64,000 nucleotides of DNA, from positions 62,001-126,000 of the forward strand of contig DUSF01000048.1 in the NCBI GenBank assembly GCA_012842745.1. The letters are read 5' to 3'. The notes under the pieces are model-generated. The model was given only the letters and a program-made list of their open reading frames with translations. It had not been told where the DNA came from and ran no database searches. This document shows positions 27,969 to 37,062 of the stretch, piece after piece. This DNA is from Bacillus sp. (in: firmicutes) (GTDB lineage: Bacteria > Bacillota > Bacilli > Bacillales > Bacillaceae_J). How positions within the stretch are numbered: position 1 is the stretch's first letter; every line of letters starts with the position of its first letter. Both the position numbers and the translations under genes were made by a program.

Positions 27969-28231
27969 TTTTTAACCTTTATTTTATTTTGTTTTGTTCT
28001 TTACAATTCTTATTATAGCTCGTTTATTTTTTTGTACTATATATTGTGAAGAAATTCACAAGTACGGCAAAAATATTTAAACATTCTGTTACAAAACAAA
28101 ATTTCCAGTATAAACGTCATGAAAAGTGTTATAATGATATATATACATTATTTCAGTAAAGCGCTTTCAAGCCATTCGAAGTAATTGACCCTCTATCTTT
28201 ACAGAGAGTCAAAACTTAAATTCTGTAAATA
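27969..28231. other. Non-coding interval with a promoter-like element and cre-like site
   Basis: 263 bases without a convincing gene. TATAAT at 28130-28135 has no good -35 hexamer. A cre-like AAAGCGCTTTCA lies at 28159-28170, and TTGACcCTCT pairs with AGAGaGTCAA at about 28187-28213. Nothing else is supportable. Confidence 0.4.
28156..28171. promoter_or_regulatory. Catabolite-responsive (cre-like) element
   Basis: The segment contains the palindrome AAAGCGCTTTCA, which fits the core of the Bacillus CcpA site (TGNAANCGNTNNCA) except at the first two positions. What it would control is unclear: it lies about 20 bases downstream of a rightward TATAAT and downstream of a leftward 33-codon ORF. 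Confidence 0.35.
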
Positions 28232-28333
28232 TCAATTATTATTATAAAGATCGCAAATATACTGGATAACTGATTGCTCTTCCTCTTTTGCTTTTTGTTG
28301 CTCTACAGGTTTTACCTCAACCGTATTTTGCAT
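28232..28333 (-). CDS. Small hypothetical protein, 33 aa
   Basis: A 33-codon ORF beginning ATG 28333 with GGAAGGAAG seven bases upstream. The peptide is hydrophilic, rich in Glu, Lys and Gln, and ends in ICDLYNNN. Not recognised. The good ribosome binding site is the main support. Confidence 0.4.
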   Translation of the reverse strand: MQNTVEVKPVEQQKAKEEEQSVIQYICDLYNNN

Positions 28334-28433
28334 ATTGTATCTTCCTTCCATAATTAACGTTTTAAAAAATTTATCGATATTTTCTGATAATTTTAAACCC
28401 GAATACTCATTAAGTCAACACCATTTCCACTAA

Positions 28434-28532
28434 TTTTTCTTAGAAATTTGTGGCATTCTTTTGTAAGCGATAACATAAAACAAAAGGAAAATCCGAACAA
28501 AATAAAAAACTGCAAAAATGCTTGCAGTCATA
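28434..28532 (-). CDS. Possible 32-33 aa membrane peptide
   Basis: ATG 28532 opens a short ORF with one hydrophobic helix (FAVFYFVRIFLLFYVIAY) and a basic C-terminus (KRMPQISKKN). The nearest ribosome binding site (AGGAG) is about 20 bases upstream, too far, so translation is doubtful. It lies just downstream of the 55-aa gene. Confidence 0.22.
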
Positions 28533-28547
28533 CTTTCATTTAAAATA

Positions 28548-28715
28548 TTAATCTCCTAATGGTTGCTTCCTAGGTTCAGATGAAGGAAATAATCGGCGCT
28601 CTCCATGACCTTTATAATCACGCAAGTATTCTTTTAACGCCTTTTTTACATTTTTCCTAATAGGAAGCTTTTTTTTATCGGACCGTTCGTCTTGCCTACT
28701 TACAGTTTTAAGCAT
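28548..28715 (-). CDS. Small basic hypothetical protein, 55 aa
   Basis: 55 residues from ATG 28715 behind TAAGGGGGT. Strongly basic (runs such as KKKLPIRKNVKKALK), ending with FPSSEPRKQPLGD. The composition suits a nucleic-acid-binding or spore-core protein, but I do not recognise it. It lies upstream of HemAT on the opposite side of a 90-base gap and shares its strand. Confidence 0.5.
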   Translation of the reverse strand: MLKTVSRQDERSDKKKLPIRKNVKKALKEYLRDYKGHGERRLFPSSEPRKQPLGD

Positions 28716-28807
28716 TTGACAAACCCCCTTAAGAAATGTAATTCCCTTACTTACATTATAATAGATTTATGCAAATACAGAAATAGGGAATTGAGAGAAG
28801 AATAATG

Positions 28808-30121
28808 TTAAATATGTCTAACAGTATCATCAAGTCGTTCTGCTGTAGCCGCTACTTTCTCTGTTGCTTGACCAATCTCTTCGGTCACCTTCACAAGCTC
28901 CTTCATTTTAGCCTCGACACTTTCGATATCCTGTAATGATTCATTAATAGAATGGGTAATATTTTCAAATGCTTCATTCGTAAAATTAGATTCTTCTTCA
29001 CCATGAACAACCATACTTTGAACATCATTGATCGAGCGAACAACTTCTGTTGTGTATTCATTAGACTGATTAATTAATGTACTGATTTCAGCAACTGATT
29101 TTTTTGTTTCATCGGCAAGCTTTCGAACCTCATCAGCTACAACAGCAAATCCTTTCCCATATTCTCCTGCTCTGGCAGCTTCTATCGCCGAATTTAATGC
29201 CAATAAATTTGTTTGCTCAGCAATGTCTTGGACGATAGAAACTACCTTTTTAATTCGCTCGCTAGAGTCATTAAGTTCTAGGATCACAGACTTCATATGG
29301 GTTGTACTAGATGTAATCGAATGAATTTGGTTTTTTAAGGTGAGCATCCGTTTTTGTCCTTCCACTGCAGCATCTTTCGTTAGTTTTGATTTTTCCGTGC
29401 TGTTCATTACATTAAAACTAACTTCCTGGCTGCTGGCAATTAATTCTTCAACAGAGGCACTCGTTTCTACGGAAAGCGCTGCAACCTCTTCGCTGACATC
29501 TAAAATCCGCGCCTTTAAATCGCTTTTCACGGCATCATATCGCTTTTCTCTTTCCGAAATATTTTCAGCTTCATATTCATTTAAAACAAGCTGAATTTCA
29601 AAATTTAATAAGATTGTTACGGCTCTTACAAATTGAAGGATTGATTTACGTCCCCCTACATTTTCAAAAATCAAATCAATTAAACAGTTTTGAATGTTCT
29701 GTAATGCTGCCATATACCATATCGGCTCAAGGCCAATATCATAATGAACCTTTGCTATCCTTTTCCGACTTTCAATCGATTGATCATCAATTGTTCCATT
29801 AAATATTTCTACTAAATAATTCTGAAGGGTCATTTTTAACCGATCAAAAGTTGAATATTTTTCTACAATTTGCGTTAATTCCTTAATGTTCATCATTTTA
29901 TCATAAAAATAATTTACAACTGATTCAATATTTTCTTCTACCATTGGTTGTAAAGCCTTGATTAATTTTAGAGTTTTTACATCTAAATTAATCAATTCCA
30001 TATGTTTTTGTAGCTCTAAGCTTGAAACACTTATAAAAACTTCCATTTCCCTAGCATTTTTTAACAACTCTCCATCTACAATTACTTCTTCTTTTAAGGC
30101 ATTGCGTTTAAAGAAAACCAT
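28808..30121 (-). CDS. hemAT: Heme-based aerotactic transducer HemAT
   Basis: 437 residues, soluble, no membrane helices. Residues 1-180 form a globin-coupled sensor; the proximal heme histidine is H126 in [14 protein letters not shown] (B. subtilis HemAT uses H123). The C-terminal half is a chemotaxis signalling domain with [41 protein letters not shown]. It binds O2 and signals to CheA for aerotaxis. A TGGTATAAT extended -10 lies upstream at 30160-30168. Confidence 0.93.
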   Translation of the reverse strand: MVFFKRNALKEEVIVDGELLKNAREMEVFISVSSLELQKHMELINLDVKTLKLIKALQPMVEENIESVVNYFYDKMMNIKELTQIVEKYSTFDRLKMTLQNYLVEIFNGTIDDQSIESRKRIAKVHYDIGLEPIWYMAALQNIQNCLIDLIFENVGGRKSILQFVRAVTILLNFEIQLVLNEYEAENISEREKRYDAVKSDLKARILDVSEEVAALSVETSASVEELIASSQEVSFNVMNSTEKSKLTKDAAVEGQKRMLTLKNQIHSITSSTTHMKSVILELNDSSERIKKVVSIVQDIAEQTNLLALNSAIEAARAGEYGKGFAVVADEVRKLADETKKSVAEISTLINQSNEYTTEVVRSINDVQSMVVHGEEESNFTNEAFENITHSINESLQDIESVEAKMKELVKVTEEIGQATEKVAATAERLDDTVRHI

Positions 30122-30159
30122 TTTTTTACCTCCAGCACGATTGTATATGGTTGCTTTGT

Positions 30160-30168
30160 TTTATTATA
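30160..30168 (-). promoter_or_regulatory. Extended -10 promoter element of hemAT
   Basis: Read leftward, TGGTATAAT fits the extended -10 consensus TGnTATAAT about 40 bases before the hemAT start. A -35 at ideal spacing is not obvious, as expected of extended -10 promoters. Confidence 0.5.
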
Positions 30169-30220
30169 CCAGATATTTATTAAACGATTTACAAAACTAT
30201 GGTAATAAAATGTGAAATTA

Positions 30221-30248
30221 AAAAAGAGCTGAATGCAGCTCTTTTTTC
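30221..30248 (-). terminator. Terminator downstream of the Ktr gene
   Basis: AAAAGAGCTG and CAGCTCTTTT form a 10-11 bp stem with loop AATG, with T-tracts on both sides; it ends the leftward Ktr transcript. Confidence 0.85.
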
Positions 30249-30250
30249 GA

Positions 30251-31615
30251 TTAGCCTATAATAATTTTTTCCTTCGGAAAATGATACTTTTCCTCTTTTT
30301 CTTGCCCACGAATTAAAAACAGGAAGGAAAAAATGCCAATTCTTCCGATAAACATCAAGGTAATTAGCACTAATTTACTAGCCACGCTGAGATTAGGCGT
30401 GATGCCCATTGATTGTCCACATGTTCCGAATGCGGATGCCACATCAAATATAATTGGCAAAATAGGAACTGATTCAAGCGCGGATAATACAATGACTGCT
30501 GACGTACAAAGAATAATTGCCGTTGCAAGGACGACAGATGCCTTCGTAATATCTTGCGGGTCTATTTCTCTATTGAATACTTTAATCGTATTTCGACCGC
30601 GAGCATAAAAATAAATGCTCAAAACTATAATCGCAAAAGTCGTTGTCCGAATCCCTCCGCCAACACTAGATGGTGACGCACCTATAAACATTAACATTGA
30701 CGTTAGCAGTAACGTTGATTCCGAGAATTGTAAAATATCCGCCGTAGCAAAGCCGGCACTTCTTGCCGTTACGGATTGAAATAAAGCATAGAAAAATGCC
30801 TCATGCCATTTTTTATCAACAAAAAAAGAATGCCACTCCAACAGGAAAACCGCGATTGTACCAAGGACAACGATTACAAAATATGTTGTTGTCGTAATTT
30901 TTGTAAACAATGAAAAGTGATAAGGATACTTTCCACGATGTGTTAAATAATGCTTGATCTCTATTAAAACGGGGAAACCTATTGCGCCTAATATAATTAA
31001 AAGCATTGTAATAAATTGAACGAAATAATCATTAGCAAAGGGAATTAAAGATTCACCTGTAATATCAAAGCCAGCATTTGTAGTAGCACTAATTGACAAA
31101 AAAAGGCCATGTAAGTATGCTTCCTGCCATGTGCCATAATACTTCAAAAAATATGTACCTAAAACAATCGCACCGATAAGCTCAATTATAATGATTAAAT
31201 ATAAAATTTGTTTTATTAAATAGACAAGCCCTGAAAACGTTGACTGATTCTGGTCTGTCATAATCAAGAGCCGTTCTTTAAAGCCAATTTTCTTTCCTAA
31301 TAAAAGCCAGATAAATGTACCTAAAGCCATAACGCCAACGCCGCCAAATTGCATAATAAACATTAACATAAAAAAGCCTGTAACACTAAATGTATCAGCG
31401 ATTGACACGACTGTTAACCCAGTTACACTAATCGCGCTTACTGCAGTAAAAAGAGCATCAATGAAAGGCAATGATACTCCAGATTTATGGGCGATTGGCA
31501 AACTTAAAAGCATGGTTGAAAATAAAATAGCACTTATGTAATAGAAAACAATGAGCTGAACAGATGTTAATTTTAACGAATTTTTTTTCCGGTTTCTTTC
31601 TACTGCTATTGACAT
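30251..31615 (-). CDS. Ktr-type potassium uptake channel subunit (KtrB/KtrD)
   Basis: 454 residues. TrkH/KtrB superfamily membrane protein with four pore repeats; selectivity segments are visible as TAVSAISVTGLTV, SATTNAGFD, TARSAGF and FGTCGQS. The N-terminal SLPIAHKSGVSLPFIDALF is conserved. It moves K+ (with Na+) and needs a cytoplasmic RCK subunit (KtrA or KtrC), which is not adjacent; B. subtilis ktrD is likewise unlinked to ktrC, so this is more likely the KtrD-type, though KtrB cannot be excluded. Confidence 0.9.
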   Translation of the reverse strand: MSIAVERNRKKNSLKLTSVQLIVFYYISAILFSTMLLSLPIAHKSGVSLPFIDALFTAVSAISVTGLTVVSIADTFSVTGFFMLMFIMQFGGVGVMALGTFIWLLLGKKIGFKERLLIMTDQNQSTFSGLVYLIKQILYLIIIIELIGAIVLGTYFLKYYGTWQEAYLHGLFLSISATTNAGFDITGESLIPFANDYFVQFITMLLIILGAIGFPVLIEIKHYLTHRGKYPYHFSLFTKITTTTYFVIVVLGTIAVFLLEWHSFFVDKKWHEAFFYALFQSVTARSAGFATADILQFSESTLLLTSMLMFIGASPSSVGGGIRTTTFAIIVLSIYFYARGRNTIKVFNREIDPQDITKASVVLATAIILCTSAVIVLSALESVPILPIIFDVASAFGTCGQSMGITPNLSVASKLVLITLMFIGRIGIFSFLFLIRGQEKEEKYHFPKEKIIIG

Positions 31616-31703
31616 AAATATCCCCTTAAATCAACTGTCATGCTACTTAGTTTACATTTTCCAGACAAAATGTCAATCCACCGCTTCATCTATACTTTAA
31701 CCT

Positions 31704-31733
31704 TGAATAAATCGGATGAAGTCGCAAATAATA
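31704..31733 (+). promoter_or_regulatory. Possible sigma-G/F promoter
   Basis: TGAATA (31704-31709), a 17-base spacer, then AATAATA (31727-31733), one base from the sigma-G -10 pattern CATNHTA. It would drive the 36-aa gene about 45 bases downstream. Confidence 0.4.
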
Positions 31734-31777
31734 AAATGGGAATGGAATGATTAAAACGTATAAGGAGATGGATAGGT

Positions 31778-31888
31778 TTGACACAATCAAAAGGACAAAA
31801 GGGACGACAATTTAGAAAACGAAAAGAAGCGCAAAATCCTCATGGAAAAATAAAATCATTTAAAGAGCTGTCGACTGAAAAAGAATAA
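31778..31888 (+). CDS. Small basic hypothetical protein, 36 aa, probably spore-related
   Basis: 36 residues from a TTG start, ten bases after AAGGAG. Very basic and Gln-rich at the N-terminus (TQSKGQKGRQFRKRKEAQ), ending KELSTEKE. The size, composition and possible sigma-G promoter suggest a minor small acid-soluble-like spore protein, but I cannot name a family. It is immediately upstream of the yppG-like coat gene. Confidence 0.5.
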   Translation: MTQSKGQKGRQFRKRKEAQNPHGKIKSFKELSTEKE

Positions 31889-31893
31889 CATTC

Positions 31894-31956
31894 AGAAACA
31901 CCTCCTAAATAAAATTCACATAAATTAATAGTATAGATTTATTGGGAGGTGTTTCT
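31894..31956 (+). promoter_or_regulatory. Hairpin that would sequester the yppG-like ribosome binding site
   Basis: AGAAACACCTCC (31894-31905) is a perfect complement of GGAGGTGTTTCT (31945-31956), and with one bulged base a further six pairs (AATAAA/TTTATT) extend the stem. The 3' arm contains the GGGAGGTG ribosome binding site of the next gene. There is no T-run, so it is not a terminator. Confidence 0.75.
31899..31927 (+). promoter_or_regulatory. Sigma-K promoter of the yppG-like gene
   Basis: CACC (-35, mACm), 16-base spacer, CATAAATTA (-10, CATAnnnTA) at 31919-31927. The start of transcription would be near 31934, inside the loop of the hairpin described above. Confidence 0.65.
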
Positions 31957-31958
31957 CT

Positions 31959-32330
31959 ATGCTCTATAGGTATTATAATCGATATGACTGGGATAATACG
32001 AATAACCAACTGTTTTGGCAAGGTCCATTAGATTACCATAATATTAATGAACCAAATGGAGGTTGGACCCCGCTTCAATTAGAAAATGAGGATTTCTCGT
32101 TAACATCCAATTACGATATGGGCGGGCCCCACCCTTATCCTAATCCGTTTTATAATCATATGCTACCACCAAAACCGCCGATATATTATTGGCTTTCACA
32201 CTTCTATGACGAAGATGGAAAGTTTGATTTTAATAAAATGACAACCACCTTCGGTCAAATTACAAATACAGTGAAACAAGTGAGCCCCCTCATTAAATCA
32301 TTTGGTGCATTTTTGGGGAAAATACAATAA
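31959..32330 (+). CDS. YppG-like spore coat protein
   Basis: 123 residues. Tyr, Asn and Pro-rich N-terminal part (RYYNRYDWDN, GPHPYPNPFYNHM) and a C-terminal block HFYDEDGKFDFNKMTTTFGQITNTVKQVSPLIKS, cut here only for description, that matches the YppG family of Bacillus. Family members are spore-coat or sporulation-associated. GGGAGGTG lies nine bases before the ATG. A perfect sigma-K -10 upstream supports mother-cell expression late in sporulation. Confidence 0.72.
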   Translation: MLYRYYNRYDWDNTNNQLFWQGPLDYHNINEPNGGWTPLQLENEDFSLTSNYDMGGPHPYPNPFYNHMLPPKPPIYYWLSHFYDEDGKFDFNKMTTTFGQITNTVKQVSPLIKSFGAFLGKIQ

Positions 32331-32408
32331 GTAAATATAAATATTTAATTCCATTAGCTGATGATTGCGACTTAGCTTGAGTGATTACCAGATAATGGAA
32401 TGTTGTTT

Positions 32409-33578
32409 CTATACTTTAAATTTATTTATAAACTCCTCAATTCGATTTAATCCCTCTTCCAACGTCTCCATTGAGTATGCATATGACAGCCTTACATAGC
32501 CTTCCCCATACTTTGAAAATGCTGCTCCGGGCACAACAGCAACACCTGCTTCTTGCAATAATTTAATCGAAAAATCAAAAGAAGACATGTTAAATTGTTT
32601 AATCGATGGAAACATATAAAATGCACCTGTTGGCTGCTCCACTTCAAATCCAAGAAATTTCAATCGTTTAAAGGCATAATGCATCCTTTTCATGTATTCA
32701 TGCTTCATTGTCAAGGCACTGTTCATTCCCTTTGTTAAGGCCTCTATCGCCGCATATTGGGAAATGCTTGAAGCACAAGCTACACTGAATTGATGGACTT
32801 TAAGCATATATCTTGTTAAAAAGGCGGGGGCAAAGGCAAAGCCAATACGCCAACCTGTCATTGAATGTGATTTTGATATACCGTTCACAACAATTGTCTT
32901 CTCTCTCATTTCAGGAAAGCTTGCGATTGATTGATGTGATTCAGTAAACACTAGTTCACTATATACTTCATCAGACAATACAAAAATGTCCTTGTCCATC
33001 AGTAAATCTGCAATCTCTTTTAAATCATTATTGTTAAGTGTGCATCCCGTTGGATTCGACGGATATGGTAAGACGATGCATCGGGTTTTATCTGTTAAAT
33101 GTTCGCTTATTTGGCTGGCGGTTAGCTTAAATCCCGTTTCCCTCGTGTCGACTAAAACTGGTATGCCACCTGCTAATTTTATTAGAGCTTCATAGCTCGG
33201 ATAAGCTGGACCTGGCAGAATTACTTCCGCCCCTTCGCTTACAATTGTCCGAATGGCAATATCAATAGCCTCGCTAGCCCCCGCAGTTACAATAATCTCA
33301 TCTTCAGGATTATACAATAGATTGTATTTCGTTTTTACAAAATTACTAGCCGCCTCACGCAAAGTGAATAAGCCAGCATTATGAGTATATGTTGTTAAAT
33401 CATCATCTATTGCTAGCTTTGCAGCTTCTTTTACTCCTTCAGGTGTTGTAAAATCAGGTTGTCCAATCGTTAACGAAATAACATCTTCATATTCGGAAAC
33501 CATATTAAAAAATTGACGAATTCCCGAAAATTGAATATCCTTTACATTCGGATTAATTAAATGTTCCACTTTTATCAT
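32409..33578 (-). CDS. patA: N-acetyl-L,L-diaminopimelate aminotransferase-type class I aminotransferase
   Basis: About 389 residues from ATG 33578; the open frame reaches 33605 but the conserved part begins VEHLINPNVKDIQFSGIR, just after this ATG. PLP lysine in GISKSHSMTGWRIGF; YPSNPTGCTL, SDEVYSEL and YVRLSYAYSMETLEEGL also match B. subtilis PatA closely. PatA acts in lysine/meso-diaminopimelate synthesis. It stands alone. The start remains uncertain because no strong ribosome binding site is seen for any candidate. Confidence 0.88.
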   Translation of the reverse strand: MIKVEHLINPNVKDIQFSGIRQFFNMVSEYEDVISLTIGQPDFTTPEGVKEAAKLAIDDDLTTYTHNAGLFTLREAASNFVKTKYNLLYNPEDEIIVTAGASEAIDIAIRTIVSEGAEVILPGPAYPSYEALIKLAGGIPVLVDTRETGFKLTASQISEHLTDKTRCIVLPYPSNPTGCTLNNNDLKEIADLLMDKDIFVLSDEVYSELVFTESHQSIASFPEMREKTIVVNGISKSHSMTGWRIGFAFAPAFLTRYMLKVHQFSVACASSISQYAAIEALTKGMNSALTMKHEYMKRMHYAFKRLKFLGFEVEQPTGAFYMFPSIKQFNMSSFDFSIKLLQEAGVAVVPGAAFSKYGEGYVRLSYAYSMETLEEGLNRIEEFINKFKV

Positions 33579-33680
33579 CCATTTCCATATAAGATACCGT
33601 ATCAAAAATAATAATCCCTTTTAATACTAATATAGTATTGTCCATAAAGGCAACAAACACTACCTATTTCATGGTTCTGC

Positions 33681-35150
33681 TTACTTCTCTCCAATCAATG
33701 GCAGGTAAACAATAACCTCCGTTCCTTTACCTAGTTCACTTTCAAAAAACAGGTCACCTCCATGATCTTCTAGCAATTTTCTCGTAATCATGAGACCTAG
33801 ACCTGTGCCTTTTTCTTTTGTGGAATAAAAAGGTTCTCCAAGCTTTTTGAGTCTTTCTTGTGATATTCCCGGCCCATCATCTATGACTCGAATCGTTATC
33901 ATAGATTTAGGATTAGTTACTTGTCCTTTTATAAAAATAGTGCCCTTCGATTGGAGCGCTTCCATTGCGTTTTTTATGATATTAATAAAGATTTGTTTTA
34001 AATGATTAGCATTGCTCTTAACCTTTAACATCGCGATTTCATCAAGCTCGACCTCGATTTCAATCCCTTTAAGGTTAGCCTCCGCTTGCATTAAACTAAT
34101 GACCTGATCCAAAATTGGTTTAAAAGACTGGATTTCAAATTTTATTTCTTGCTGCGGTTTTGCCAGAAATAAAAATTCATTGATGATTGTTTCAATTCGA
34201 TCTAATTCATCCAGCATAATATTTGTATAGGAAGATGGAACATTTCCCTCTGATTTAATAATTTGCAAAAAACCTTTAATTGATGTCAATGGATTGCGAA
34301 TTTCATGAGCAATACCTGCGGCTAGCTGCCCCACTGTTGACAATTTTTCCGAACGGGTAAGCAATTCTTCACGCTCAACGACTTTCGTTATATCCTCTGT
34401 AACCCCAATAACGACCTCAAGTGCACCATCTTTATATACAGGGAGCCCTTTTACTCTTATCCATTGCATTGGCTTACCATGCTGTTGGTAGCGGAACATT
34501 ACAATTGTTTCACATTCTCTCATCTGGAAGCAGGCTTCTTTAACCTTTTCTATGTCGTTTGAATCAATTTGCTGCAAAAATACATCCACTTTTTCTTCAA
34601 ACTCAACACTTGAAAATCCAAGAATATTTTTTACGGCAGGGCTAATATAATACCATTCTTCCATATCAGGAGAGGCAATCCAAAAGACTTCGCCAATGTT
34701 ATTCGCAAGCAAATGAAAACGTTCTTCACTTTCAACTAATGCCTCAATCATTCTCACTTGCTCTGTAACATCTTGGGCAAAAATTGAAAGCCCATCTTTA
34801 GAAGGGTAGGCACTGAACTGCAAATATTTATTAAAATTCGGCGAATATTCTTGAAATCTGACAACCTTTAAGTCCTTCATGGCCATGTTTATATTTTTAT
34901 AAAATCCTGGGTGTGCTTCCATTGGAAATATAGACCAAATACTGTCGCCAAGAAGTTCTTGCCTTTGCTTTTTAAAAATATTCTCTAGTGACTTATTGAT
35001 AAAAACAAAGCGCCATTCCCGATTAATAGCACAAAAACCATCCGAAATACTTTCTAACAGCTCATAATGCCTTTTATTGGAGGCGCGCAAAACTTCATTT
35101 AGTAATTCAAGCTGTTTCTGCAGTTCGCTATAATTTTCTGTTTGTTCCAT
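33681..35150 (-). CDS. PAS-domain sensor histidine kinase (sporulation-kinase-like)
   Basis: 489 residues from ATG 35150, eight bases after TTTGGAG; an ATG at 35168 lacks a site. Two PAS domains (about 25-130 and 140-260), then HisKA with AAGIAHEIRNPLTSIKGFLQ and HATPase_c with NIIKNAMEAL, DDGPGIS and GTGLGLMITRKLLEDHGG. There are no membrane helices. The kinase half resembles the Bacillus Kin proteins that feed Spo0F, and no response regulator is adjacent, as is usual for these orphans. A sporulation role is inference. Confidence 0.85.
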   Translation of the reverse strand: MEQTENYSELQKQLELLNEVLRASNKRHYELLESISDGFCAINREWRFVFINKSLENIFKKQRQELLGDSIWSIFPMEAHPGFYKNINMAMKDLKVVRFQEYSPNFNKYLQFSAYPSKDGLSIFAQDVTEQVRMIEALVESEERFHLLANNIGEVFWIASPDMEEWYYISPAVKNILGFSSVEFEEKVDVFLQQIDSNDIEKVKEACFQMRECETIVMFRYQQHGKPMQWIRVKGLPVYKDGALEVVIGVTEDITKVVEREELLTRSEKLSTVGQLAAGIAHEIRNPLTSIKGFLQIIKSEGNVPSSYTNIMLDELDRIETIINEFLFLAKPQQEIKFEIQSFKPILDQVISLMQAEANLKGIEIEVELDEIAMLKVKSNANHLKQIFINIIKNAMEALQSKGTIFIKGQVTNPKSMITIRVIDDGPGISQERLKKLGEPFYSTKEKGTGLGLMITRKLLEDHGGDLFFESELGKGTEVIVYLPLIGEK

Positions 35151-35339
35151 TGCAAAATCTCCAAACATACATATTTTTTATTATGTTACATTCTACAATA
35201 AAGCAATTATTCCTGAAACAACAAATAATTTATTTTTTATCATTCATCCTATATTTTACCACTTCTTTGCTATAATGAAATTATATCAACAGTTGTACAT
35301 AAAGTTAATTATTAGACTTTTGATAAGGGGGCTTGCGCT

Positions 35340-36518
35340 TTGAAGGCATTATACAATAAATTAAATGATTTATTCCTAGAAATGGTAAATATTCGCAGAT
35401 ACTTGCACCAACATCCTGAATTATCATTTGAAGAGGTAGAAACACCAAAATATATTGCTGAATACCATAAGAAGCTTGGTCATGAGGTTCGAACAGAGGT
35501 TGGGGAACGTGGGGTCGTTGCAGTTCTTAAAGGAGCCCATCAAGGACCTACTGTTGCTCTAAGAGCTGATTTTGATGCATTGCCTATCCAAGAGGAAAAT
35601 GATGTGCCTTACAAATCGAAATATGCTGGCAAAATGCATGCCTGTGGCCATGATGGTCATACTGCAACATTATTAGTGCTAGCGAAAGCACTTAATAGTA
35701 TGAAAAATGAATTAAAAGGAAATATTGTCTTTATTCATCAGCATGCTGAAGAGCTTGCACCAGGCGGGGCCATTGCAATGATCGAGGATGGCTGTTTAGA
35801 AGGTGTCGATGTTATTTTTGGTACACATCTCTGGGCAACGATCCCTCTAGAAGATATTACCTATTGTCCTGGACCGTTCATGGCTGCTGCTGATCGATTC
35901 GAAATAAAAATTCAAGGAAAAGGTGGACATGGTGCACTGCCCCATCTTTCTAAAGATTCAATTGTAATTGGCTCACAATTGGTATTAAACCTCCAGCAAA
36001 TTGTTAGCCGAAGAATTGATCCATTGGACTCAGCCGTACTTTCGATAGGTTCATTTGTTGCTCAAAACGCTAACAATATTATTGCTGACACTGTTTCTTT
36101 ATCAGGAACTGTTCGAACATTAAATGAACGAACACGCAGCTTTATGGAAGCTGAAATCGAACGAATTTTAAAAGGAGTATGCCTTGCTTCAGATGTAACT
36201 TATTCATATCGTTATAATAAAGGCTATCCACCTGTAGTAAACCATCCGTCCGAAACAGAATTTTTAGCCCGTGTTGCAAAAACCGTCCCAGGAGTAAAAA
36301 ACGTTCGCCAAATCCCAGCGATTATGGGTGGCGAAGACTTTGCCTACTACTTGCAGCATGTTAAAGGATGCTTTTTCTTTACTGGGGCGATGAATCCAGA
36401 TTGGGACAACGTATTCTCACATCACCATCCTAAATTTAATATTGACGAACGGGCCATGCTAATTGCTGCCAAAACACTAGGAAGTGCGGCATTCACTTAT
36501 ATAGATGAAAATAGATAA
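35340..36518 (+). CDS. M20 family amidohydrolase (N-acyl-amino acid hydrolase-like)
   Basis: 392 residues from a TTG start behind AAGGGGGC. Peptidase M20D: metal ligands in MHACGHDGHTA, IHQHAEELAPGGA, FGTHLWA and the C-terminal SHHHPKFNIDE; a lid/dimerisation domain (about 180-290) has GKGGHGALPHLSKDSI. Related enzymes cleave N-acyl amino acids such as hippurate or acetyl-diaminopimelate. The substrate is not predictable from sequence. Confidence 0.88.
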   Translation: MKALYNKLNDLFLEMVNIRRYLHQHPELSFEEVETPKYIAEYHKKLGHEVRTEVGERGVVAVLKGAHQGPTVALRADFDALPIQEENDVPYKSKYAGKMHACGHDGHTATLLVLAKALNSMKNELKGNIVFIHQHAEELAPGGAIAMIEDGCLEGVDVIFGTHLWATIPLEDITYCPGPFMAAADRFEIKIQGKGGHGALPHLSKDSIVIGSQLVLNLQQIVSRRIDPLDSAVLSIGSFVAQNANNIIADTVSLSGTVRTLNERTRSFMEAEIERILKGVCLASDVTYSYRYNKGYPPVVNHPSETEFLARVAKTVPGVKNVRQIPAIMGGEDFAYYLQHVKGCFFFTGAMNPDWDNVFSHHHPKFNIDERAMLIAAKTLGSAAFTYIDENR

Positions 36519-36535
36519 ATATTAGAAAAAACTAC

Positions 36536-36575
36536 AAAGGAGGGGAACTAAAAATTAGGCCCCCTCCTTTCTTTC
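36536..36575 (+). terminator. Terminator after the M20 amidohydrolase
   Basis: AAAGGAGGGG pairs with CCCCTCCTTT around a 15-base loop, followed by CTTTCAATATT. The strand-symmetric position between convergent genes suggests use in both directions. Confidence 0.65.
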
Positions 36576-36579
36576 AATA

Positions 36580-37062
36580 TTATCGCGTTGTTCCTGTTCT
36601 CATTCCGCCGCCGGTACCATTTCCAATACCATTGACATTTCGATTACGAATATTATTGTTATTATCAAACAAATTATTATTATTGTTTCCATTAATTAAT
36701 GGATTTCGATCTTCATTTGGCTCTTCACCAGGGTCCGGTTCTGCATTATCGTAGTCCACATCAATAAGATCTGCATCGCCGTTGTTATTGTTATTACCAC
36801 GGTTAAATGTGCCCATGCGGTTATTAACGTTATTATCGAAGACACCGTTGTTTCGATAATTATCTAAATTATAACGAATATTTCCAGGGTTAAGATCGTT
36901 GTTATTAAAACGAACGTTCTCCGTATTTACACCGCGGTTATTATTATTAACCCCTCTTGTGCCAGTATTATTGTCCACACCATTATTATCATTCGTACCG
37001 CAACCTGCAAGCAATCCAATCGTCAGTAAAGAAGATGAAACGAAAAGCAATGGTTTTTTCAT
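36580..37062 (-). CDS. Asparagine-rich lipoprotein
   Basis: 160 residues from ATG 37062, which follows GGAGGG; the frame is open further upstream without a site. Signal peptide with lipobox LLAGC. Almost the whole mature part is low complexity, with Asn runs broken by Gly, Arg and Asp (NNGVDNN, NRGVN, RGNNNNNGD) and a small acidic island (DPGEEPNEDRNP). Bacillus sporulation lipoproteins of the YhcN type have similar Asn-rich tracts, but no YhcN domain is present. Function unknown; surface or spore association is likely. Confidence 0.72.
   Translation of the reverse strand: MKKPLLFVSSSLLTIGLLAGCGTNDNNGVDNNTGTRGVNNNNRGVNTENVRFNNNDLNPGNIRYNLDNYRNNGVFDNNVNNRMGTFNRGNNNNNGDADLIDVDYDNAEPDPGEEPNEDRNPLINGNNNNNLFDNNNNIRNRNVNGIGNGTGGGMRTGTTR

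Noticed and set aside
28434..28532. 33-codon membrane ORF as a firm gene
   Set aside because: Its ribosome binding site is too distant; it is retained only at very low confidence.
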